From: Whitmania pigra
Lineage: Eukaryota; Annelida; Clitellata; Hirudinida; Haemopidae
DNA length: 64,000 nt
Assembly (NCBI GenBank): GCA_021613335.1
Contig: JAJTWR010000371.1
Coordinates: 722,501 to 786,500 of the forward strand
Direction: 5' to 3'
Position 1 is the stretch's first letter, and every line of letters begins with the position of its first letter. This document shows, in pieces, positions 12,371-24,740 of this stretch. Both the position numbers and the translations under genes were made by a program. The notes under the pieces were generated by a model. That model worked only from the letters and a program-made list of their open reading frames with translations. It searched no databases and was not told where the DNA came from.

Positions 12371-15300
12371 TTTACGAACCTGAGTACCAACATTAATTAT
12401 GTAAAACGTAATAATAATTAGAAATGAGATGAACGTCATAAATTTCATGTGTCTGGGATTTGACATCTCAGTACACCTCGGTTGCACACGGCAAGTTATT
12501 TACCAGTGCCTGCAAACATTTGCTTTAACAGAACATTTCGTGCTCCAACGAGGGAAGAACATCAGTTGAAAAGTAAGCGTTAAATTCGAGAACTTTACCT
12601 TGGATCCATTTTCTTTACGAAAAACAACTCAAATATCTTTGAAACTCACTGAATAAAAGTGGCGCTGAGTTTTCAATCCTCCAAATTTTCCCCACTCTAA
12701 ATCTACGAGAAAGTTCTTTCTTCGGCTGCATTAAATTAAGCAAACATCCATTGTTTATTTCAGAGAAAGAAAGTCAATAGAGACTTATAATTGAAAATGT
12801 ATACCGTCTTTTCAGCTATGAATGCAACTTCTATTCCAAAAGAGGGTCGGCGTCTAAAATAATGGAAAAGGCCTTTTATTGGTATCAGTGTCGATTATAG
12901 AGTTGAGTAGACAGCTGTAAGACAATAGACGCACCGTTATATTGAGTGAAATGAAATGATTTTAATATGAATATACAAGTCGAACTATATTCCTATGCAG
13001 GACGATGTTTGCGATGCTACGGCCTTAGGACAATGACATTGAAAAAGCTTTAAAATCGCCTTCGATAATGCTATCTTCCGTCGATGATAGCCAGGCATTC
13101 GAAAATTCGTTCAACTAGCCGTTCAATTGAGTTTCAAAACAAGACAAAGTTACCTGGCCAGACTTAGCGCTTCTCACAAAGGATATTTTCTGCAGTCATA
13201 TATAACCTTTCTGATGCTTCGTAAAGCTTTGGTTTGGTACCTGTCACTTTCACGTATGTCAGTTTAGAGAAATTTTAGGCGATCGTAGGCCGCTCTTTTG
13301 CGATTTCGTGCTGAGTCTGTGCTAAAATTCGTAGAGACTCAGAAACCATCCAAGCGTGACACACTGCCAAACACGCCAGTTCGGAACTTTAAGTTTGCCA
13401 CGGGACGCCTACCTGTGGAAAATGGTTGCTCTTTTCTCTCCTTCATCTCTAATATCTCTCCTCGTGTTCTTGAAAATTGCGTTTCCATAACCCAAGACTA
13501 AGGGTGACAAAATTGTCTTTATAAAGCTTTATGAATTCATATTCTTCAACATACTTTTCTTTAAAAGCTTTCCTTGAAGCTCAGCTTACTATTCATTTAT
13601 TGTCACTACCTTTCATTCTTACTTCATTCAGTAGCTTTACCTAATAATGGTGCGTTATTTAACTAATATGCGATGGACGTTACATGCTCGGACATACGAA
13701 TAATTAGCCACGATTTCAATAGAAATTGATCATTGCGTGTTTTATTAGTTGAAATAAATGTCATAATAATTCGAAAGAGACAAAAATGAGTGGTACGACT
13801 GTTTATTGGTCGGCTGTTAAGCCCCTCGGCAAACTCACGTGATTTCAAGTAGTTTGGTTTGGCGATGTCATGCTCCGGTGAACTTCCAAAGACTGACAAC
13901 TCTTTGAATAGATCGAGCCGCCATTGTAATCGGCGTAAAAAAAAGTTTTATTGCTGAATAGCTGGCCGACACAATGCATGCCTAAAAGATTTATCATATC
14001 AACTGCGAAGATTGTGTTTGCGATTTAGGATTTTATGACATCAGATTGCTTCCACCTAAAATTGTTAACTTTTTTAAAGTTCACTTCTTCACTAGATGTC
14101 TGTGACTATAAATGTTTTGTGCAAGAATCTTGTGAAACGTGAATGAATTCGTCACAAAAATCAAGCGGTAACTCGCAGATCACGAAGAGCGTAATTATTG
14201 CTTCCTGAAATATCTTTGGATTTTAGATGCCGTGAGAAAGCAAACAATAGGACGACACGTAAGGCACAGGCGATTCTTACTCGAGGGGAATCTGTCTCAT
14301 CCTTAGCGATTTAGGAGTTTATTGGCCGAAATCCTTTAAAACTACTCTTAACATCCAGTGCAACAATAATTGCTGTATTTATTTTATTTATTGAATAATG
14401 TTGCATAACTAAGAAAGTTGGTGTCGTCCACCGGGTACGATGGAATTGATTAGTTGCCCTGGTGATACGAATATATATTAGTTATTATTTTAAAGATTTC
14501 TAAAAATGTTTGTCTGTTTTATGTATTAATTTGTTTAATATATCAACAACGTCAAAGAAATCGTGGAATGACGACGCGTTTGAGAGGAAAGTTAAGAAAT
14601 TGGGAGAAACATCTTAACAGAAATCATCCTTGTGTAAACACCTTTCAGTTTATACCCTCTCAATTTGTTATTATTATTTGAATCTTACTTAATAATTATT
14701 CCAAAACATTCATCTGAGAATGCAAACTGGGATTGCATATTACATACTCAATTTATCTAGGTAACGATTACCATGATAAAAAAAACACGATACAAAGTTA
14801 TTTAGAGAATTGTAAATGTCAATAATATATATCTTCGATGACGTGCGTACGAATTGTGATGGATTCGTAAATATAAAAAAATCATAATCCTAAGTGATTT
14901 ACATGTTCGGAATGCTTACAATTATATAACAGAACAGTCTCTTCTGTGAAGGTAGTGACAACTTAGTGTCAGTTGAAAATGTTAGAATCAATAAACTGTA
15001 TTCCAGTCGCGATGTGCATGATAAAAAATACCGTAAATGTCACATTCTTCAGTTTCAATGAGTAAACTATTATATCAAAGATTCCCTTGGCATTCGTCTA
15101 TGATCAGTGTGTGATCGCCAACTTTTCTGGGCAGGTGTTCAAAGCGTGCTGTGTCTATGGAACATAGACAAAATGTTTTTATGATGTCGATGTTCTGTTG
15201 TGGAATGTCAACCGGAGAGGCAAATTTTATAAGCCATATTAATACCATTACTTTACAAAATTGGCAAAAACTGGAAAAACTATGCTCAGTCTTCCCTAGT

Positions 15301-16936
15301 ACTTAACCGTACTTAACTGTACTGAGCATCAGTTCGTTGTCAATTTCAGAAATTCCCCTTTACCCAATATTTCTCGCAAAAGTTAATAAAAAAAAAGTCC
15401 CGTAGTTTACAAGTCGTTGTGGAGAAATGCAAAATCGTTCCGATCGTTCCAAATTTTAAGGACTTTATGATGATAAATAAAATAAAGGACTTTATCTACA
15501 ATTAAGTTGAAAGATGATACAAAAAGAGTAAAATACAACTTATCTTAGATAAACATAAAAAACGCTGCACGTTTCGGTTACTTAAATGCAATTATGTAAG
15601 ATAGAATACGCCTTGGAATAACACAGCCAAAGACTTTTTCAATATGAATTATAGTATAATCTATAAGCTATTTAAAGTAGAACTGTAGAATTCCAAAAAA
15701 TAAAAAGCAAAGATCAACAGGTCATTTTAGCTTTTTCCAAGGGTGGGAAGACAAACCCTCTTTAAACATGAGGAGATGACCTTTTTGCGTCAGGCCTGGT
15801 TTTCACTAGGGACTCACAAAGGAATTTGTGGCTGTGTGTGGGAGTAGGAGTGTTAACCAAGAGTGGGGCACATCTCCCCAACTGATTACTGACTTGACTA
15901 TGGACGTCATCTGATGACCTTCGTTTTTCTACTGGACCAAATCGAATTAACTTGGTTGCATGGAAGTGCACATCCCTAATGGTGATGCAGGCAGGGGTAA
16001 TGTTGGGTGAGAGAGTATCCTCATAATTGCGGATGTCCTTAGACAAACCATGTACTTGGAACAAGTGAAATCTGATCGAGTCTGCATATGGCGCCATAGA
16101 AATTAATTATTACTATATTTAAGCAGTAGAATTAATATTTGTTTATGTATTTTTACATGTAATTATTTAAAAAAAAAACAAGTGATCACACATTTTTCTT
16201 TTGACAAAGTCAGAAGGGCCCGCTTCTTCCCCCACCCAAAAATCAGTATCAAAAAAAGAGTGTGGGAACGCGAAAGCGGCTTTTTAAGTCTTTTCTAAGT
16301 GGCTGGAACAAAGGCAAAATTTCTCTTTTAAAGATTGCATACTAATTTCCAGAGAGACTGTAAAGCTCCACCACGTCATAACATCCTGGCGACAAAATAG
16401 CTCCGACAAAACAGCCCCGTCGAAAAATTTGTTCATTGTGGATTTGTTACATGTCCACATGACGTGATGATAAGGTGAGCCCGATAACGTGATTCACTTT
16501 GTGTGGCTCGAATATGAAGTACGTCAATCATTTTTAGTTATAGAAATGATAAAATATATGCATGCCAACACTGATCGCAATCTCTTTATTGGTCAATAGT
16601 GAATTGAATATTTGACCTTTGGTCAATTATTCAAAAAGCTAATATCTAATAATGTCTTGAAAACAGGGCATAGAAGCATTTTATTTACTGTCAGATAAAA
16701 ACGTCTCGTCTTTTTCAGACAAAATCCTTTTAGCTTCAGAAACCAGAATCTTTCTAACACAAGCGGTACGATATCCAGCGGCCATGTCATCTGACAATAA
16801 GTAATAAAAAAGTGAGATAGCAACATGACCTAACCCACTAATGAAGGAATGACATAATGTTATAATGTATAATTAAATTCGTAATCATTCAATTTAATAA
16901 ACACCTTGGTTAATCAAGATAAATCAATAAATGTTC
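12371..16936. other. Intergenic region, no gene recognised
   Basis: About 4.6 kb upstream of the SOX gene and downstream of the CREBRF homologue. It should contain SOX 5' UTR exon(s) and promoter and the CREBRF 3' UTR. Open frames at 13298-13501, 13663-13899, 15762-16097 and 16623-16826 show no domain and no clear splice context. No RNA gene or repeat family was recognised. Confidence 0.5.
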
Positions 16937-18684
16937 TTAGGCATCCTCACCAAGATGTTCTTGGATAAGAGAATTCAATTTGGATAAATGATCAGAACTT
17001 GATGGATTATTACTCAAATCCACTACTTCTGCCAACAGTGATTCCAGCATGGTTTTCATGACTACCAACAAGCTTTCTGTAGGAGTATACTTAATGCATA
17101 TTTAAATAATTCAAACTAATTGCAATTGGTAAATAATGATAATACTATCAAAGTAATTATATCAAACTTACTTAGGTAAGTTTATGTCTTAACTACTAAT
17201 ACAAACTGCAATAACAAATTGTTCCTCAAAGTATACAAACATTTATTACATTTTTTTAATAATTTTATTTCAATTCAAAAGAGGGTCACAAGTGACCACT
17301 AACATAAATTGGAGTCATTTAATGTATAGATATAGAGCTGAGCCTTTAAATATGTAACAGAATTTAAATACATAATCTCAAAACTATCATGCGTTGATAT
17401 GCATTTAACGATAATTTGGTCACTAGCACGCAATCTGTAATCTGCTAACACTCCACTGACCTTGTTCTCTTTGCAAAGCATCAAAGAATATTTTATTGGC
17501 CTCCACAGATGCCTTCTTCTTCAACCTGCATATCCTTGACCCCAGTTGGCTTTTCAACCTATTAAAAGCTGTCTTCTTGTTTTTTGAACTTTTCTTAATA
17601 GGTAAATTAGAATGATGTTCGTGAGAATTCGATGAGTTGTTGTACTGCTCAAACATTCTGTTAATTTGATAACCAATCTCGAGCAACTTCTTTGGATCTG
17701 GATTTAGGTCGTTCAGCTCGGAGCGCCTTATTCTTTCTCTGGATGATGTCGAAGGCCCGGCTTCACACGACATTCTGATGAACATTTCATTTTCTTCGTT
17801 ATTTTCAAAAATATTTTTAATGGAAATATTATCATTTCTTAAACTAAATATATCAGGCGTTTTGGCGATAGGAGGTATGTCCGCCGTAAGCAATGAATTG
17901 AGGTCAGAACTTGTTTTGAATCCACGAATGTCGGGTTGCTCTGAAAATTTATTTTTTCTACCGAAACTTTCTGCTCTTGTAAGATATTCGCCATTTAAAG
18001 GATCATCTGACAATAGGTTTGCATCGCTCAATCTGTCCACCGGGAAATCTAAATCCGTATCTCCTAATAAATCTGAGAGGTCGAGCATATCTGTGTCTGC
18101 AAAATCAAACGATGGGTAGTTCGAACAATGTGGATCATCGCCATCATCATCAGATTGTGCTTTATCAATGTAATCATCATTAATGTCAGTTTTGGAAAGT
18201 TCATGTTTCTTTAAAATAGGATCTGAGTATTTGACCACCGAAAAAGGATTGGAAGGCGGTTTTGGTGACTCAATTGGGATTGTTTTTGGCCCTCTGGATA
18301 ACATATTGTATAGGTAGAAATTCTGTTCCACATCTCCATTGCTGTATTTTTCAAGGTATATTTTGAAGCCTTGAAATTAAGAAACAATGGATAAACAATT
18401 TAAAATAATTATAAACCATAAGCCAAGTTTATAGTAGAGAGGCATACACCTTTAAAGTTTAAAAAAGCAAAATTAATATTAATCATTAAGTTATGCTTAA
18501 AAATTGGTTTGATAATTATAATGCATTTTGTTACGTCTGCATATTAAACAATTGGTGCTGTGCACCATAACCAATACTATAACTTGTATAATATAATAAA
18601 ATGCATTAAGTAGATCCCCAAGTAGGAGATTGATGTTGAAGCTTCGTTACATTAAACATTGTACATACTTGTAGTCATTTTCAT
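16937..18684 (-). CDS. CREBRF: CREBRF (CREB3 regulatory factor / Luman recruitment factor) homologue, 3 coding exons
   Basis: Proposed coding exons: 18684-18669 (16 nt: ATG plus five codons), 18369-17461 and 17076-16937, giving about 354 residues. Donors are AA|gtatgt and AAG|gtcagt; phases are continuous. The diagnostic block DLNPDPKKLLEIG near residue 235 matches the vertebrate CREBRF motif DLTPNPKKLLQIG. It is followed by a basic region (SQLGSRICRLKKKASVEAN) and a leucine-repeat segment ending LNSLIQEHLG, which together form the bZIP-like end. In vertebrates CREBRF binds CREB3/Luman and promotes its turnover in the nucleus; I infer a similar role. The N-terminal half has acidic Asp-rich patches (DTDMLDLSDLLGD) that may be activation-like. 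The protein is much shorter than the human one (about 639 residues), mainly in the N-terminal and acidic central part. The first ATG rests on splice inference; the large exon alone is certain. Confidence 0.85.
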
Positions 18685-19030
18685 CGATAAAATTCACGTC
18701 GTTCTACACGTAATCACAGATTGTATAAAACTCGTCCTTAAATATTACCTATCAGACAAAAAAATCTCACATCAGGAGTTTCTCAGCATCATGTATTATG
18801 AATGTGAGGATTGCTGGAAAAACCCCCCGCTATTTTAACTGGATGAGGTTATGATTTGTTTGGAGCGAATCATGACAGAACATTAATAAAAATATAATAT
18901 AAATAATAAAAAATAATTTAATTTGATCGGGCTGCTATATTACTATTACATCCTGTTATGCAATAAAAATATGGGCTTAAGAAAATGAATTCAGCCAATC
19001 AACCTAGATGTAGATCGCAACACATAAAAC
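18685..19030. other. Spacer upstream of CREBRF homologue
   Basis: AT-rich sequence presumably holding the CREBRF promoter and 5' UTR. No TATA box or other signal stands out. Confidence 0.4.
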
Positions 19031-19306
19031 CAGTGGCGCAATCAGCGAAAAATGCTGGGGGGCGGGTCAAATTTAGAAAAGGGACGAAAGCCTGACGCAG
19101 TCGAAAATTTTTTGAAACTGTTCAAATCAAAAATACCAATTATAACTAATAAAGAATTAAAGATAGAACAGATTGTTATTATTATTGTGAGTTTGACTAT
19201 CTTCTGTCTGCAGTCTTTTTTTGTATATTTAATAATTTATTAACGATTTGGAAAAATTGCAGGGTCCGTCCCATTAGGCCTGGTGGGACACAAGGTTGCG
19301 CCACTG
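19031..19306. mobile_element. hAT-type MITE, 276 bp
   Basis: Perfect 11-bp terminal inverted repeats CAGTGGCGCAA (19031-19041) and TTGCGCCACTG (19296-19306). The flanking 8-mers are cataaaac (19023-19030) and cacaaaac (19307-19314), an 8-bp target-site duplication with one mismatch. CAGTGGCG termini and 8-bp duplications are hallmarks of hAT transposons. The interior has no transposase, so it is a non-autonomous copy. It sits in the spacer between the CREBRF homologue and the 3' end of NOG1. Confidence 0.85.
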
Positions 19307-19674
19307 CACAAAACTTTCATTAAAAACAATAATAATTATCAGAATCTCGTGCATGCTCTCTCCGGTGATTTTTGTCCTTGCGAGTAATAACCGGCACAAA
19401 CAAAATTGGATCAATCAACAGCCAACTGGGATAACGCGCTTTCATTCCGCCTGCATTCCACTTTATTGACTTTACCATCGAATTGCGCATTTGCCAAATC
19501 CCATACCCTATTAACCAAATTTCGTCACATCTTGACTTCACTAAATTCACACAAAAAACAATAATCTTTTCAATGCTATTGCTTTGCTCCACCTCCACAA
19601 AATCAAACAAGTCCATGACAAGAAAAGAATAGTGGCTTTTATATACAAATCGCTCCTCGACTGGAGACGTATGT

Positions 19675-22600
19675 TTATCGACGATCTGTCTTGCCCATCT
19701 TTCTCTTCCCAGCAAAGAGATGTTTAGGCCTACTGATGAGGATCCTTCTGTCTGCCTCACCCTTCTTGGATCCAAGGTTGAGCTTCCTCTGTGCCATTTT
19801 GGCCAACTTGCGCACCTTGGTGGCCATCTGAAAGGATGATTCCGAGAATGAGATTCCAGGCTTAAAAACACCAAAATGGTGTTTATTTAAAAAAACAGAA
19901 CAAACCTTCTCATCTCTGACTCCGGATTTGTCCCTCGGCGGAACCCTGGAAGCAGATCTTGCCCTCGATGCACTCCTGGCTTCCGAGGCCTCCCTCTTCC
20001 TCTTGCGGGAATCCCTCTCGGCGATGCTCCTTGATCTGGCTCTGCCGATGTGAGTCTGTGAAGGATACAAAATTAAAATTATTAAGTCATGCACTTTAAA
20101 ATAATTTTCAAAAAATAATTAATGATCTGTGGATCTGGTGTCATTAAGAGTTCAATGAAGAAGCAGAACACAAAAAAAACTCACGCTTTCATCTTCAACA
20201 TCAATGTCCATTTCCTCTGCCATCTTGTCAGCACTGATCTTCTTCCTGTTCCTGCTCACTTGTGGTCTTTCAACTCTTCTTCTTTCATTGGATTCCAAAA
20301 TCATAACCTTCTGCTTCTCTCTGATCCTATAGGTCAGCAATTTATATTCAAATTACCATCCCTTATTCTTATTGGACAATAATTGTCATAATTGTAATAT
20401 TCAATTATCACAATAGCATGATTTCTATAACAACAGATCATGCAATGTTGATTCAACAGCATAATCATCATCATATATGAATAATTCATTATTTTGTAAT
20501 TCAATAATGTCATAGTTTACTTGTTGGCCGTCAGTCTGACATTCTTGGTCATCTCATCCTCCTCGGGCAAATCGTACATGCCTGCACTCTCCCTCAGACC
20601 CTCCTCTTTCTCAAGCTCAGCAAGTTTCTGAAATGGATTGGATTTATTTCTCATAGTAATTTTGTCAGGGATGTTATTTTATATCGTTTGACAAATACAT
20701 TATTTGAAATCACAAATTATTTTCAAACCTGCTCGATGTCCGGATCAATGAAGTCGGCAATGTTGTGACCCTCCCACAACTCGGGAATGACGTCGTACTT
20801 CTCGTCGGGGTTTTTGAGGAGATAATTTTCTGCAAATTGGTGGCGGACGATTAGCAAGAATGTCAAATTTGATAAAACGTTTTGTAACAATTTGCAAATA
20901 CAAATTCATATGAGTGGAAGCATTGGAAACTCACTCTTAAGATCAAGATAGTAATCTGCTTTCTGCTCCATCTCAATGTCTCTCTCCTGGTTATTGAATT
21001 GAAAGAATTTTTGTATCAATTAGTCAAATTGACATAATTTCAGTTAACTTGAACTCGAAAGAAATCGCGTCTCGACTAACCGTTCTCATCTTCTTATCGT
21101 TTACCAGTTTGCCTGCCTTAATGTCTTCAGCCTTGGCCAAGACGCTCTCCGGAATGAATGGAACCCTTACCTAAAAACAGAATAACTTCAGCCCTCGTGT
21201 TCAAGAAAATTATTACTACAAGCATAATCTGGAGTTATCATTAGTTCTTAATAAAAGCATTTAACTGGATGAATGGTTAAATGCATGAATGATTTGACAT
21301 ACCTTGTGATCCCTCTTCATTGGCTCAGCAATTCTGATGCGATTGATCATGTCAACTTTACCTGATTTGATTTTAGCCAAAGCTCTCTGCTCCAATAGAG
21401 CCTTGCATGCCTGAGTAATGAAGCATTATAACAACTTATTCTCAGAGTATAAAACTAGTAGTGTCATTACATTATTTTATAGGAAAGATAAGGAAATCCT
21501 TATTAAAATTAAAAGACATGACCTTATACAAACATGACTAAGGTATGTGACCAACCTCATTCTTGACCTCTGACACACCTTCTCCTGTCATGGTGCTCAT
21601 CTCACAAACCTTGACTCCATTTTGTTCCAGATCCTCCAACATTTTCTAATTTCCAAAACAATTAATTTAGCTATACAATCAACAACAACAACAATGGATC
21701 ATTCAACAGTAACTGTTAAGGTATTCATTGGATATTTAATATCCCATGTCAAGCCCCTCCTACCTGGTACTCTGGAGTCAATTCACTCCTCTTCTTGATG
21801 TCAGTCTTGTTGAGGCAGACCATCTTCAACTTGTTGGCAAAAACTGGTTTCAAGTCTTCAAAGAGATCAAGCTGCAAAGGAAATTAGTGATTCTAACTAT
21901 GGTTACAAACTAATGCATTAATATTAATTCAGTATGCACTGTATCAATCATCCAGTTGTCAGTTATGCTTTTAAACATTCTAACATCTTAGTTTATTGCG
22001 TTGCTGCCCTGACAAAGCTATTCATAATACAATTTTTCTACAAAGTTATTCGTACAAACCTGTGCCTTGAGTGAGAATCCGCAGTTCTCAGACGGATCGA
22101 TGACGTACATGATGTAGGCCCTCAAGTGGGCCAATGCTGTGATGGCTTGCATCTCAACAGTGTTCCTCTCACTCAAAGAACGATCAAGAAGACCTGGGGT
22201 GTCAATGACCTTTTAAGAGGGAAATAATATATTATTAACAATAACAATAATATGCAATCTTTTATCTGGTACAGCATATAAAATTAAAATAATGACTCGT
22301 GTTTGAAAATGCCACCTAACAGATCGGTTCCAGTTCAGAACAGTTAGCCAGCATTTTGCTATCTGATAAGTCTTAAACACCTCATGATCTATCAAATGTC
22401 ATTTGTAATTAATATTAAAATTTATATTCTTAATTACATAACATGTACAATATAACAATAAATAACATTTACAAATAGTTGCACCAGTTGAGTTTATTTT
22501 GAATGTTTTTGCGCAACAACCAACCTGGTATCTGAGAGTGGAATAATCAGTGTGTCCAACAAACAGTGACTTTGTAGTGAATGCATATGGCTGAACTTCC

Positions 22601-24309
22601 ACATCAGCTCTGGTGATCTGAGTTAATAAATAAATGATGAATTTAATTAATAAATACATAGACATTAATATTATCAATGTTACCACTATTATCAATACTA
22701 TAATTAATTCACTTCAATAGCTAACAAAATAAATTATTATTATTAAAATGTCGTTTTGACTCACCTTGTTGATGAAGCTGGACTTTCCAACATTGGGGAA
22801 ACCACAGAGCAAGATCGTCCTCGTGTTAGGATCGATTGAAGGCAGGCGAGCCAAGTGTTGTCTCACCTGTTTGCAAATTAATAAAAATTTTAATATTATT
22901 AATCATTTTACATTCTGATAGACACTCAAAACACACTTGCTCTTGCATTGGTTTTTACTAATATTTACCATTGATTAAAAGTTCCTCAGAAAAATCACGT
23001 AATCTGAATATTAATGAGCTCCAGCTTATCTTTAAATGAGAGATAAAAAGGCATAAGAAATGCGAGTTGCAAAACATCTCCTTTGACTCACCTCTTCCAA
23101 GAACTTGAGTCCTTTGCTTTGCTTCTTCATGATCGTCGCGAAGTAACCGAGTGCTGCCACCTTCAAACTCTTGCAGCGAAACAAGCTGTCCGAATGCTTC
23201 ATGAGGAGAACGTACTTCTTGGAATGCCTTTGAAAAGGGGGTGATTATTAATTGGTTTTAATAAATTGAAGGAAGGTAATAAATAAATAAAAGAAAAGTG
23301 ATAATTAATCGGTTGAATGGTTAAATAAATCGTTATCAATGTCGTTGCCTTGATTCTTTGGGATGAAAATAAGTGATTTATTCTATGTTAACAACTCCAT
23401 GAATCCTTCAATTGAGCTCATTTGAATAACTTATTTCATTTGTATAAATGTAATACTCTATTTGGTAAATTCCTAGCAGCACACAGTATTGCTATTTTTT
23501 TTATTTGAAATAATTTAACTAGCAGCCATTCAAGCAACATCTTACAAAAGAAAATAATTAAAGTTTATGTTAATTATTATAACTACCTGTCAATCTCATG
23601 CATAGCCCTGTTAATCTCTCCCAAAGCAATCTTGTAGTGGTCTTTGTCATATAGAACATTCATCAAATCAGCATAGAAAGGATGTATGTCCTGCAATAAA
23701 TTAGTTTTATTATTTTTAGGCAACACTTCAAACAAACTAATTGAGCCAGAAAATTCAGACGTAGATTAAGTTAACTTATCATCTACTTTGCTTAACATTA
23801 ACTAAGATTTGAGTAAACTGGTGCCTGCGAATATTTAAAATTAATCCAACACCATCACTGGATTCAATGAAGTCCAGATCACTATACGTCAGTAATAATT
23901 ACACTTTCATAAACTGACATCAAGCTTTGGAAAGTCATTGATGATTTGATTTAGCTTGTCATGGAAGGTCTGTTGAGTGAACTTGATCTTTCTAGTGTAG
24001 AACTCCCTAATTCTACCAATTTGATAATTCTTGTGAATAACAGTTGGTGTCTTCCTCTGGGTTTTGGACAGGACTATGTCCACAAAGTCCTGAGTAATTG
24101 TAGAAAAAGTTTGATTTAAAAAATATATATTCACAATCTCGAAATGCGTATGCATTTCAAAAACCCAATATCGCTTAAAGATAAAGTGATCTAAAATTAA
24201 GTGCTTAATGCAAAATATAAGGTTTTAAAATTAAATATGCAACATTCAAATGTATAACAACCTTTCCAGATGGTACAACAGTAATTCTCTTAAAATTGTA
24301 TTGAGCCAT
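19675..24309 (-). CDS. GTPBP4: NOG1 / GTPBP4 nucleolar GTPase, 17 exons
   Basis: Complete 60S ribosome-assembly GTPase of about 634 residues, the same length as human GTPBP4. Exons (minus strand): 24309-24262, 24089-23919, 23690-23587, 23227-23092, 22866-22765, 22617-22525, 22209-22060, 21871-21764, 21645-21556, 21410-21303, 21170-21081, 20986-20935, 20829-20729, 20627-20521, 20326-20185, 20055-19906, 19827-19675. All phases join. The N-terminal domain starts [16 protein letters not shown]. The G1 loop is GFPNVGKS (residues 175-182), G3 is DTPG (221-224) and G4 is NKTD (289-292; human has NKCD). The C-terminal part contains [17 protein letters not shown] and then an Arg/Ser-rich nuclear region, ending [14 protein letters not shown]1 associates with pre-60S particles in nucleolus and nucleoplasm. 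The gene is head-to-head with the CTD phosphatase gene, 431 bp apart. Identity is very secure. Confidence 0.97.
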
Positions 24310-24740
24310 TATGTATTTATCCGTACAAATAAGAAACCAAAACACGCCACTCGTGGGCGAGATGAACGATATTAAAAAATATTTCCGCAGAGATCATAAA
24401 CTGTCTTATTAAAGTTGTCTGAGTATATGCATTGAAATATTTTACAAATTTAACCAATTAATATAATCATTATTTTGTTTCAATTATTGTAACATTTTTA
24501 TGTTGTTTTAAAAAGTTTTTTTTTATTTTTTCAAATGTTTTAAAATTCTTTTACTAGTTCTAAAATAGGTGATTTAATGTATGGCAATTCATTGAAGTTT
24601 CTGAATCGTGCTTTTGTATTTACGACGAAAAATAAACAAAAACTGTTTTCAAAAATTACACATCGTAACCCATGCCGTTATAATATATTTTTGATTTTTT
24701 GATATTTCATCTGTCTTCATCAAAATGGGATTGAGAAGTT
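24310..24740. promoter_or_regulatory. Divergent promoter region between NOG1 and CTD phosphatase genes
   Basis: 431 bp separate the two start codons, which point away from each other. The region is AT-rich and has no evident TATA box at the expected distance. Both 5' UTRs must lie here, so a shared bidirectional promoter is likely. This is inferred from spacing only. Confidence 0.5.

Noticed and set aside
12371..12487. N-terminal extension of the SOX open frame with a hydrophobic segment
   Set aside because: A good acceptor (actcag) just before the MSWAAEE start suggests this is intron or UTR. A membrane segment is not expected in a SOX factor.
15762..16097. Minus-strand 111-codon open frame
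   Set aside because: No recognisable domain, no start or splice context, and low-complexity neighbours; probably chance or an old repeat.
19320..19874. Minus-strand 184-codon open frame
   Set aside because: It runs over the last NOG1 exon in a different frame and continues into its 3' UTR. The NOG1 frame is the one that matches the family.
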